Assembly (NCBI GenBank): GCA_024644185.1
Contig: JAHELM010000187.1
Location: forward strand, 1 to 5,757
From: Rhodospirillales bacterium
GTDB lineage: Bacteria > Pseudomonadota > Alphaproteobacteria > UBA8366 > JADFVY01
Direction of reading: 5' to 3'
DNA length: 5,757 bases
Shown here: positions 1 to 5,595 of the stretch, in pieces
Layout of the letters: every line of letters starts with the position of its first letter
Position numbering within the stretch: the stretch's first letter is position 1
Made by a program: the position numbers and the translations under genes
The notes under the pieces: generated by a model
What the model saw: only the letters and a program-made list of their open reading frames with translations
What the model was told of the DNA's origin: nothing
Databases searched by the model: none

Positions 1-681
1 TTGCGAGGCCTCGTCCTGCACTTCCACCAGACCGTCCTTGTACCCTTGCGCGGCGCCCAGCGCGACGCGGCCCGCCAGCCGCAGACCAATGGGCGAGAAC
101 CGCGTCGGCAGTGCGGCAATGCCGTCGGCCGCCAGGCTGGCGATGGCGTCGTCACGCGCACCCTTCAGGGTATTGACGCGCAGATCCACCGGGGCTTCGC
201 GCATCAGCGCCGCCAGTTCCTCGGCGAACCGGTCGCCCAGAACGCCTCGCAGCGGCGCCTCCAGCCAATCCGGAATGTTGCCGCGCACCGCCGGCGGCTG
301 CATCGGATCGTCGAGCCCGCATCCTTCCAGGCCGGCGACCATTGCTACTTCCGGCGCGTCCAGGCGCGGCGCGGAATAGAGCGCGCCATCGCAAGCCGCG
401 GCGACACGCGCGGCGGGCCAGCCCTCGGCCAGCACCAGCGCCGCGAAAACCCGCGCCCGCCAGCCCGGGCTGCTGCCAACCCGCGCGATATGCCAGTCCA
501 GTTGGCGAAGCCGGCGCAGGACCGTGTAGACGAGGGTGGAAATCGCCGCGCGGTCGCCCGATCCGGCATAGCGGCGCTGGCGGAACCACTGTGTCACCAG
601 CCTGTCGGCCGGTTGCGACGTGTCGCCGTCGATTGCCGTCAGCAATTCGACCGCCGCGGCGATACGGGCGCCCGGTGTCAC
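1..681 (-). CDS. rsmB: RsmB/NOP family rRNA cytosine-C5 methyltransferase, N-terminal part (cut by window edge)
   Basis: The product should transfer a methyl group from S-adenosylmethionine to C5 of a cytosine in 16S rRNA. Only 227 residues are present, because the left edge removes the catalytic domain. Residues 1 to about 130 look like the NusB-like RNA-binding domain of RsmB proteins, with a helical RFRQRRY-like stretch near 33-38 and VYTVLRRLRQLDW at 51-63. The family linker follows, with DLRVNTLKG at 166-174 and a segment ending VEVQDEASQ at 219-227, which leads into the SAM-binding fold. I chose the GTG at 681-679 because the protein then begins MTPGARIAAAVELL, as expected for this family. 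An in-frame TAG lies just upstream at 735-733, and only a TTG lies between. It follows guaB on the same strand with a 130-bp gap. The family call is firm, but the exact target base cannot be judged without the catalytic half. Confidence 0.9.
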   Translation of the reverse strand, partial: MTPGARIAAAVELLTAIDGDTSQPADRLVTQWFRQRRYAGSGDRAAISTLVYTVLRRLRQLDWHIARVGSSPGWRARVFAALVLAEGWPAARVAAACDGALYSAPRLDAPEVAMVAGLEGCGLDDPMQPPAVRGNIPDWLEAPLRGVLGDRFAEELAALMREAPVDLRVNTLKGARDDAIASLAADGIAALPTRFSPIGLRLAGRVALGAAQGYKDGLVEVQDEASQ

Positions 682-811
682 GCGGACGCCAACCTGGCGG
701 CCCGACGGCAACGGATGGTTCCGGTCGGCAGGCTAAATCGACCCGCTATCCATTTGAAATAGTGGGGCGACTTCTCCAGGCGGTTCGGTACCGTCCGACT
801 GGGCCGCACCA

Positions 812-2275
812 CTAGCTCTCGATCCGGTAATTCGGCGACTCGCGCGTAACCGTAATGTCGTGCACATGGCTTTCCCGCAGGCCGGCCCCGGTGATCCGCA
901 CGAAGCTGCAACCGCGCTGCATCTCCGCCACTGTGCGATTGCCGGTATAGCCCATCGCCGCCTTCAGGCCGCCGACAAGCTGATGGATCACCGCCGCCGC
1001 CGGCCCCTTGTAGGGAACCCGGCCCTCGACCCCCTCGGGCACCAGTTTCAGGGCGTCGGTGACTTCCTGCTGGAAATACCGGTCGGCCGAACCGCGCGCC
1101 ATTGCGCCCACCGACCCCATCCCACGATAGGCCTTGTACGAGCGCCCCTGATATAGAAGCACCTCGCCCGGCGCCTCGTCGGTGCCGGCCAGCAGCGAGC
1201 CGATCATGGCGCAGTCGGCGCCGGCCGCCACGGCCTTGGCCAGATCGCCGGAAAACTTGATGCCGCCATCGGCAATGGCGGTGACATTGTTGCGGCGGCA
1301 CGCCTCCGCGGCATCGACAATCGCCGTCAATTGCGGCACGCCAACGCCGGCGACGATGCGCGTCGTGCAGATCGAACCCGGTCCGATACCGATCTTCACC
1401 GCATCCGCCCCAGCATCGATAAGGGCCTGGGCGCCGTCGCGCGTGGCGATGTTTCCGGCGATCACCTGCACCGCGTTGCTAAGCCGCTTCACCGCGCCCA
1501 CGGCGGTGATGACGCCCTTGCTGTGGCCATGCGCGGTGTCGATGACGATGACGTCGCAGCCGGCATCCAGCAACGCCTCGGCCCGGCGCAACCCATCCTC
1601 GCCGACGCCGGTCGCCGCGGCGACGCGCAGACGGCCTTGCTCGTCCTTGCACGCACTGGGAAATTTCTGCGCCTTCTCGATATCCTTGACGGTGATCAGA
1701 CCGACGCAGTGCCGCTCTTCGTCGACCACCAGGAGTTTTTCGATCCGATGCTGGTGCAGCAGGCGGCGAGCCTCCTCGCTGCTGACGCCCTCGCGCACCG
1801 TGACCAGGCCGCGCTTGGTCATCAACTCGCGCACCTTCTGGTTGGCATTGGTGGCGAAACGAACGTCGCGATTGGTCAGGATGCCGACCAGCCGCCCGCT
1901 CCGCCGGACCACCACCGGGATGCCCGAGATTCCGTTATCCGCCATCAGCCGCAGCGCATCGGCCAGCGTCTGCTCGGGAGAGATGGTAATCGGGTTCACC
2001 ACCATGCCGGACTCGAAGCGTTTCACCCGCCGCACTTCCTCGGCCTGGCGCTCGATATCCATGTTCTTGTGGATGACGCCGACACCGCCGACCTGCGCCA
2101 TGGCAATGGCCATCGCATGTTCGGTGACCGTATCCATGGCCGACGAGATCAGCGGAATGCCCAGTTCTATACTCGCGGTCAGCCTGGTCCGGGTATCGGC
2201 CTGCGCCGGCAACACCTCGGAGGCGGCAGGTTGCAGCAGGACGTCGTCGAACGTCAGACCTTCTTTGAGTTCCAT
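812..2275 (-). CDS. guaB: Inosine-5'-monophosphate dehydrogenase
   Basis: This enzyme oxidises IMP to XMP with NAD+, the first committed step of GMP synthesis, in the cytoplasm as a homotetramer. The 487-residue product has the usual bacterial length. It begins with the typical LTFDDVLLQPAASEVLP, and the TIM barrel carries GVGVIHKNM (64-72). Two CBS domains interrupt the barrel at roughly 93-203. The catalytic loop GPGSICTTRIVAGVGVPQ (298-315) places the nucleophilic cysteine at C303. IADGGI (334-339), the YRGMGS turn (383-388) and ADRYFQ (397-402), with the catalytic-flap arginine at R399, are all intact. No active-site loss is seen. The ATG at 2275 is preceded by a G-rich GGGGGTGAT Shine-Dalgarno-like stretch. 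Transcription probably starts at the promoter given separately. The next gene on the same strand is the rsmB-like methyltransferase, and guaA may lie further on, outside the window. Confidence 0.99.
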   Translation of the reverse strand: MELKEGLTFDDVLLQPAASEVLPAQADTRTRLTASIELGIPLISSAMDTVTEHAMAIAMAQVGGVGVIHKNMDIERQAEEVRRVKRFESGMVVNPITISPEQTLADALRLMADNGISGIPVVVRRSGRLVGILTNRDVRFATNANQKVRELMTKRGLVTVREGVSSEEARRLLHQHRIEKLLVVDEERHCVGLITVKDIEKAQKFPSACKDEQGRLRVAAATGVGEDGLRRAEALLDAGCDVIVIDTAHGHSKGVITAVGAVKRLSNAVQVIAGNIATRDGAQALIDAGADAVKIGIGPGSICTTRIVAGVGVPQLTAIVDAAEACRRNNVTAIADGGIKFSGDLAKAVAAGADCAMIGSLLAGTDEAPGEVLLYQGRSYKAYRGMGSVGAMARGSADRYFQQEVTDALKLVPEGVEGRVPYKGPAAAVIHQLVGGLKAAMGYTGNRTVAEMQRGCSFVRITGAGLRESHVHDITVTRESPNYRIES

Positions 2276-2305
2276 GGATCACCCCCGGGGCGGTTGTGGG
2301 CGGGC

Positions 2306-2333
2306 ATAATACACAGGAATCCGCGCCTGCCAA
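2306..2333 (-). promoter_or_regulatory. Predicted sigma70-type promoter of guaB
   Basis: Read on the minus strand, TTGGCA (2333-2328) and TATTAT (2311-2306) are separated by 16 bp. A TGTG precedes the -10 box. The -10 is followed at once by GCCCGCCC, a very GC-rich discriminator. The predicted start near 2299 gives a leader of about 24 nt to the guaB ATG, too short to hold a riboswitch. GC-rich discriminators are typical of promoters repressed by ppGpp, and the guaB promoter of Escherichia coli is under such control. Applying that here is inference. Confidence 0.7.
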
Positions 2334-2378
2334 GGGCGCCCCGGCCGTTCGCCACAATTCCGCCGGAATCGCGGTTGA

Positions 2379-2418
2379 TTCTGTTCGGGAAGGATGCGTG
2401 GAACGGAATTGAACAGAA
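2379..2418. promoter_or_regulatory. Inverted repeat in the divergent guaB / exported-protein region
   Basis: TTCTGTTC (2379-2386) and its exact reverse complement GAACAGAA (2411-2418) lie 32 bp centre to centre, about three helical turns apart. The right half sits 26 bp before the ATG of the plus-strand exported-protein gene and overlaps a GGAAC (2400-2404)...CGTT (2420-2423) pair. That pair resembles the EcfG general-stress promoter of alphaproteobacteria, but its spacer is 15 bp rather than the usual 16-17. It could be an operator, a promoter element or chance. Confidence 0.3.
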
Positions 2419-2443
2419 ACGTTTCCTGCGAGGACTGATCCCC

Positions 2444-2995
2444 ATGTTCGAATTCTCATATGTGAATCCGCGCGGTGCCGCGGTCGCCGCCGCGTTTTCT
2501 GTTTGCGTTGCGGTTTCCGGCGGACTGCTTCTGCTGCACCCGGCCAGCGCGCTGGCAAAGGGAGCGGACCGCGGCGACCATGGCGCGGCGGCGGGCGACC
2601 ATTCGGGCCCGGCCGGGAACGCGGCCTCCAAGGCCAACTCCGCCGCGTCGCTCGGCTCGCTAAACGGCGCACACGCCGCGGCGCAGGCGTTCGACGTCGC
2701 CAACGGCAATTCGGTCGTCGGCAAGCTGGCGGCCTATATGGATGCCATGGCCGCCTATCGGGCGGCGCTGCTGAGCGGCGACACCGCCGCGCAGGACGCG
2801 GCGCTGGCGGATGCGGCTGCGGCATTGGCCGACGCCTCCAACAAGGGATACGCGATCGATCCGGCCCTGGTGCACGAGGTCAACATGCTGCTCGACGGCA
2901 AACGAGCCGATTTCGAGCACGATGCGATCCACGATTTCGAAGAGGCGATCGCCAGCCTGGCGGGCCCGGGCCTGATCGCGCCGACCGTACCCTGA
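2444..2995 (+). CDS. Small exported alanine-rich protein of unknown function
   Basis: I do not recognise a characterised family. The 183-residue product starts with a Sec-type signal peptide: a short n-region with R10, a hydrophobic core at about 11-31, and a likely cleavage site after ALA (36-38). The mature protein would therefore be periplasmic or secreted. Residues 39-68 are a flexible, charged Gly/Ala/Asp/His stretch. Residues 69-110 (LGSLNGAHAAAQAF, then NSVVGKLAAYMDAMAAYRAAL) resemble a segment seen in uncharacterised alphaproteobacterial exported proteins, a point from memory. Residues 110-132 are an Ala/Asp-rich helix, and the C-terminus is acidic (FEHDAIHDFEEAIA). The mature part has no cysteine. 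The ATG at 2444 has GAGG 10 nt upstream. The GTG at 2462 would give a neater signal peptide but lacks a ribosome binding site. It is divergent from guaB and is followed by a hairpin terminator candidate. Confidence 0.82.
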   Translation: MFEFSYVNPRGAAVAAAFSVCVAVSGGLLLLHPASALAKGADRGDHGAAAGDHSGPAGNAASKANSAASLGSLNGAHAAAQAFDVANGNSVVGKLAAYMDAMAAYRAALLSGDTAAQDAALADAAAALADASNKGYAIDPALVHEVNMLLDGKRADFEHDAIHDFEEAIASLAGPGLIAPTVP

Positions 2996-3019
2996 TTCCG
3001 GGGTCCTTTCCGGGGTCCA
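2996..3019. repeat. Two-copy 12-bp tandem repeat
   Basis: The unit TTCCGGGGTCC plus one base occurs at 2996-3007 and again at 3008-3019. The copies differ only in the last base. It begins directly after the stop codon of the exported-protein gene and leads into the terminator hairpin. It is probably a local slippage duplication, and no function is evident. Confidence 0.6.
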
Positions 3020-3020
3020 G

Positions 3021-3051
3021 GTCCTTCCGGTGGCGACCGGGGGGACGGTTT
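3021..3051 (+). terminator. Putative hairpin terminator after the exported-protein gene
   Basis: In the plus-strand transcript GUCCUUCCGGU (3021-3031) pairs with ACCGGGGGGAC (3036-3046) around a GGCG loop. This gives 11 continuous pairs, two of them U-G. The pairing holds only for plus-strand RNA, because on the minus strand the two wobble positions become A-C mismatches. The U-run after it is short (UUU at 3049-3051), so termination may be partial or factor-assisted. It lies 25 bp past the stop codon and separates this gene from the Host_attach gene. Confidence 0.5.
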
Positions 3052-3125
3052 GACCTGCCTCAAAGCGTCCGGCATCGATTTGGCGTCTACTGCTCGCTCT
3101 CAGGATTTCCGCGCAGGAGATCGTC

Positions 3126-3572
3126 ATGCCAAACAACGACAAGACCTATTGGATCGTCGTCGCCGACGGGGCGAAGTGCCGGGTACTGACGCGCAAGGGC
3201 ACCGATGGAACCCTTTCCGCGGCGTCGAACCTGTGTTTCAGCGATTCCGAGGCACGCGAATTGACCCGTGAAATCGGCACCGACCGGCCGGGCAGGTCAC
3301 AGGAGAGCGTGGGCGGCGCGCGCCACGCGATGGAACCGCGCGTGGACTGGCACCGCTTTGCCAAGGAGCAGTTCGCCCACCAGGTCGCGCAGGCGCTGGA
3401 AGACGCGGCGCTGAAAAAGAAATACCAGGCCCTGATCGTGGTGGCGCCACCGCGGACGCTGGGCGATCTGCGCGGCGCGATCGGCAAACACACCCGCGCC
3501 CTGGTCGTCGGCGAAATCGCCAAGGACCTGACCAATATCGCCGACCACGACCTGCCGGCGCATCTCGCCTGA
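3126..3572 (+). CDS. Host_attach family protein (PF10116-like)
   Basis: The 148-residue soluble product matches the family annotated as 'protein required for attachment to host cells', named after work in plant-associated alphaproteobacteria. Visible family features are the first strand WIVVADGAKCRVL (9-21), the GRSQESVGGARHAMEPR segment (56-72), a helix around F78-L91, the second core strand with the loop VVAPPRTLGDLR (105-116), and IAKDLTNIADHDLPAHL (131-147). Length is normal. There is no signal peptide or membrane segment, so it probably acts in the cytoplasm and not as an adhesin. The fold is thought to be related to eRF1/RNase-like domains. The ATG at 3126 has AGGAG six bases upstream. 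It ends 26 bp from the convergent rlmE stop. The family call is secure, but the molecular activity is unknown and the family name should not be taken as proof of host association. Confidence 0.93.
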   Translation: MPNNDKTYWIVVADGAKCRVLTRKGTDGTLSAASNLCFSDSEARELTREIGTDRPGRSQESVGGARHAMEPRVDWHRFAKEQFAHQVAQALEDAALKKKYQALIVVAPPRTLGDLRGAIGKHTRALVVGEIAKDLTNIADHDLPAHLA

Positions 3573-3598
3573 CACCAGGCGCCGCCATCGGTTCGACA

Positions 3599-4285
3599 CT
3601 ACGCGGAACCGCGGAAGCCGGAGGCAACGACATAGAGTTCCGCCGAATCCTTGCGGCTGGCGGGCGGCTTGACATGCGCGACCTTGGCAAAATTCCGGCG
3701 CAGGGTATCCAGCAATGCGCGTTCGCCACCGCCCTGCAGGACCTTGGCGACGAAAACCCCGCCCGGCGCCAGAACCTGTACAGCAAAGTCGAGGGCCGCC
3801 TCCGCCAGCGCCATGATGCGCAGGTGATCGGTCGCCGGATGACCGGTAGACGCCGCCGCCATGTCGCTGAGCACCGCATCGGCGAGCCCCCCGAGAGCCG
3901 CCTTCAGCGTCCCGGGTGCATCCTCCTCCAGAAAATCGCCCTGCAACAGGATGGCGCCGGGAATCGGCTCGATCTCCTGCAGGTCGATGCCGATGACCTT
4001 GCCGGTGGGGCCGACCCGCTCCAGCGCCACCTGGATCCAGCCGCCAGGCGCCGCGCCCAGATCGACGACCCTGCCGCCACGCTTCAGCAGATGATATTTC
4101 CGGTCGATCTGGTCCAGCTTGAAGGCGGCGCGGCTGCGATACCCCTTGCGCTTGGCTTCGGCCACATAGGGGTCGTTGAGCTGGCGCTCCAGCCACAGCT
4201 TCGAGGACAGAGTCCTGCCCTTGGCGCTCTTCACCCGCACGCGAGAAGGCCGCGGCGCGCCCCGTTCGCCTTTATCGCCGGTCAT
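3599..4285 (-). CDS. rlmE: 23S rRNA (uridine-2'-O)-methyltransferase RlmE (FtsJ/RrmJ)
   Basis: RlmE methylates the 2'-O of U2552 (E. coli numbering) in the A loop of 23S rRNA, a late step in 50S assembly. The 228-residue product shows the family core. The SAM-binding motif is VVDLGAAPGGW (73-83). The catalytic tetrad is K56 (in SRAAFKL), D141 (in VLSDMAAASTGH), K181 (in VAKVLQGG) and E216 (in DSAELYVVA). The N-terminus is basic and precedes the conserved TLSSKLWLERQLNDPYV. I chose the ATG at 4285 because the frame upstream encodes only ppx read in another frame. The start codon lies inside the 3' end of the ppx/gppA gene, overlapping by 14 bp, which suggests one transcript and translational coupling. 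No strong Shine-Dalgarno sequence is seen, which fits coupling. Confidence 0.97.
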   Translation of the reverse strand: MTGDKGERGAPRPSRVRVKSAKGRTLSSKLWLERQLNDPYVAEAKRKGYRSRAAFKLDQIDRKYHLLKRGGRVVDLGAAPGGWIQVALERVGPTGKVIGIDLQEIEPIPGAILLQGDFLEEDAPGTLKAALGGLADAVLSDMAAASTGHPATDHLRIMALAEAALDFAVQVLAPGGVFVAKVLQGGGERALLDTLRRNFAKVAHVKPPASRKDSAELYVVASGFRGSA

Positions 4286-5333
4286 TGTCAGCCGCCGCCA
4301 CGATCGTGCCCCTTCCGAACAATTCGGCAAGAATGCCCTCGCGCAGCCCCCGATCGGCGACGCGCAGACGGCCCGCCGGCCAGCGCCGGCAAATCGCATC
4401 GAGGATAGCACAGCCCGCCGCCATCAGATCGGCCCGCTCGCGGCCGATGCAGGAATGCGCCGCGCGCTGGTTCGGCGACATCGCGCGCAAGTGCGCTGTC
4501 AAACCGGATACCGTGGCGAAATCCAGATAGCTGCCGTCGACCCGCGACCGCTCGTAGCGCGGCAGATTCATCGACAGCCCGGCCAGCGTCGTCACCGTGC
4601 CCGACGAGCCCAGCATCTGCACGCCCGTCCTGCCGATCTGCCCGGCAATATCGTGGCGCTCGCAGAAGGGCGCCAGCAGCGCCGCCAGTTCGCCGACGAT
4701 CGCTTCGTACGCATCGGCATCGAACGGACCGAGGCCATGGCGTTCGCTGAGCGAGACCACCCCGAAGGGCAGCGAGGTCCAGTCGATCATCCGCGCCCCG
4801 GTTTCCTCGACACGAAGCCAGATGATCTCGGTCGAGCCGCCGCCGATATCGAAGACCAGCGCATGCGGCAATGCCGTATCCAGCAGCGGCACACAGCCCG
4901 CCAGGGTCAGCCGCGCCTCCTCGGCGGCCGGAATCGTCTCGATGCGAATGCCGGTATCCGCCTCCACCCGGTCGAGGAATTCCTCGCAGTTCGCCGCCTG
5001 GCGGCAGGCGGCCGTGGCGACGTACCGGCCCCGCTCCACGTCCCACCGGCGGATTTTCGCGCCGCAGACCCTTAGCGCCTCGATCGTCCGCTGCATCGCG
5101 GCGTCGGACAGAATGCCCGATTCCTCCAGGCCCTCGCCCAGACGAACGACGCGCGAAAAGGCATCGACGATCCGGAACCCGTCGCCGTCCTGCCGGGCCA
5201 CCAGAAGCCGGCAGTTGTTGGTGCCGAGATCCAGCGCCGCATACAAACCCTCCCCGCGCCGGCGACGGCCGGTCCGGCTATAGGGGCGAGACCGGACGTT
5301 GCGGCCCGGCGGCTGCTCGGCATTCAGCGACAC
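4272..5333 (-). CDS. Short Ppx/GppA family phosphatase
   Basis: The family hydrolyses inorganic polyphosphate and/or the 5'-gamma phosphate of pppGpp, and sequence alone does not decide between them. The 353-residue product has both actin-like ASKHA subdomains. It shows the phosphate-1 loop DLGTNN (35-40), the ATAACRQAAN region (about 106-115), EEAR (138-141) with the probable catalytic glutamate, the phosphate-2 loop DIGGGSTEI (162-170) and GSSGTVTTLAG (242-252). It stops after this core, so the C-terminal HD-like and extra domains of the roughly 500-residue E. coli Ppx and GppA are absent. The N-terminal tail (about 30 residues) is Arg-rich. The GTG at 5333 has a perfect AGGAG (5343-5339) five bases upstream. 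The frame stays open to an ATG at 5645, but that would read antisense through the tRNA. It overlaps rlmE by 14 bp. Confidence 0.93.
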   Translation of the reverse strand: MSLNAEQPPGRNVRSRPYSRTGRRRRGEGLYAALDLGTNNCRLLVARQDGDGFRIVDAFSRVVRLGEGLEESGILSDAAMQRTIEALRVCGAKIRRWDVERGRYVATAACRQAANCEEFLDRVEADTGIRIETIPAAEEARLTLAGCVPLLDTALPHALVFDIGGGSTEIIWLRVEETGARMIDWTSLPFGVVSLSERHGLGPFDADAYEAIVGELAALLAPFCERHDIAGQIGRTGVQMLGSSGTVTTLAGLSMNLPRYERSRVDGSYLDFATVSGLTAHLRAMSPNQRAAHSCIGRERADLMAAGCAILDAICRRWPAGRLRVADRGLREGILAELFGRGTIVAAADNDRR

Positions 5334-5338
5334 ATGTA

Positions 5339-5343
5339 CTCCT
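5339..5343 (-). promoter_or_regulatory. Ribosome binding site that fixes the ppx/gppA GTG start
   Basis: AGGAG on the minus strand ends five bases before the GTG at 5333. Upstream in-frame ATGs at 5399 and 5390 have no comparable sequence before them, so the GTG is the best start. Confidence 0.75.
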
Positions 5344-5380
5344 GGGGGCACCTTACCGGGGCTCGACGCCTCGGAACGGG

Positions 5381-5407
5381 CCAATCTCATGTCCGACATG
5401 GTACTGG
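5381..5407. promoter_or_regulatory. Dyad element, possible operator upstream of ppx/gppA
   Basis: A perfect 13-bp palindrome, CATGTCCGACATG, occupies 5388-5400. The symmetry extends outward with CCA at 5381-5383 against TGG at 5405-5407. In total 10 of 13 position pairs match across 27 bp. The left end lies 48 bp before the ppx GTG on the minus strand, and the element is about 106 bp upstream of the tRNA on the plus strand. A dimeric regulator could bind here. No family is assigned. Confidence 0.35.
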
Positions 5408-5465
5408 AAAGCGGGCTCGCGTCCACAATCATTCCGGCGGCGGCGCGTTTTTCCGCAGGAAGGGG

Positions 5466-5494
5466 TTTGATCCCGCCGCGCAATATGATAAAAG
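5466..5494 (+). promoter_or_regulatory. Possible promoter region of tRNA-Gln
   Basis: An AT-rich island, unusual for this GC-rich interval, holds a -10-like TATGAT (5484-5489) running into GATAAAAG. A -35-like TTTGATC lies at 5466-5472. Spacing is only good (17 bp) if TAAAAG is taken as the -10 box, so the exact boxes are uncertain. The following GCCCGCC is a GC-rich discriminator, as expected for a stable-RNA promoter. Confidence 0.35.
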
Positions 5495-5513
5495 CCCGCC
5501 TGCCTGAGACCGT

Positions 5514-5587
5514 TGGGGGATCGTCTAACGGTAGGACAGCGGACTCTGACTCCGCCAGTCTAGGTTCGAATCCTAGTCCCCCAGCCA
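5514..5587 (+). tRNA. tRNA-Gln (anticodon CTG)
   Basis: A full cloverleaf can be drawn. The acceptor stem TGGGGGA (5514-5520) pairs with TCCCCCA (5577-5583). The D arm is GTC/GAC (5523-5537). The anticodon stem is GCGGA/TCCGC (5539-5543 and 5551-5555) with loop CTCTGAC and anticodon CTG at 5546-5548, which reads CAG codons. The variable loop is four bases. The T arm is CTAGG-TTCGAAT-CCTAG (5560-5576). The discriminator is G5584, and CCA is encoded at 5585-5587. All stems are fully paired. The gene lies convergent to the NuoB/HyfI-like fragment with an 8-bp gap, so its transcript must be ended or trimmed within or near that gene. Confidence 0.98.
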
Positions 5588-5595
5588 CTCCGCGC

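Noticed and set aside
1..762. A 253-residue plus-strand open frame at the left edge
   Set aside because: It is a shadow of the rsmB-like gene on the other strand, which shows clear family motifs. The plus-strand translation is Arg-rich and has no recognisable domain.
1182..2309. A 375-residue plus-strand open frame across guaB, and a 554-residue one from 1331
   Set aside because: Both lie antisense to the unmistakable guaB. They stay open because GC-rich codon use removes stops. The second frame simply continues into the real exported-protein gene, whose own start is 2444.
2401..2414. Alphaproteobacterial LexA box
   Set aside because: The two GAAC half-sites are separated by six bases. The known alphaproteobacterial box is GAAC-N7-GAAC.
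3589..3611. CGGTTC/GAACCG inverted repeat as a bidirectional terminator at the convergent junction
   Set aside because: The stem is only 6 bp with an 11-base loop and no U-run on either strand, and half of it lies inside rlmE.
5514..5587. tRNA-Gln as an integration (att) site
   Set aside because: No integrase gene, repeated tRNA 3' fragment or change in composition is visible next to it. A hydrogenase-like gene follows directly.
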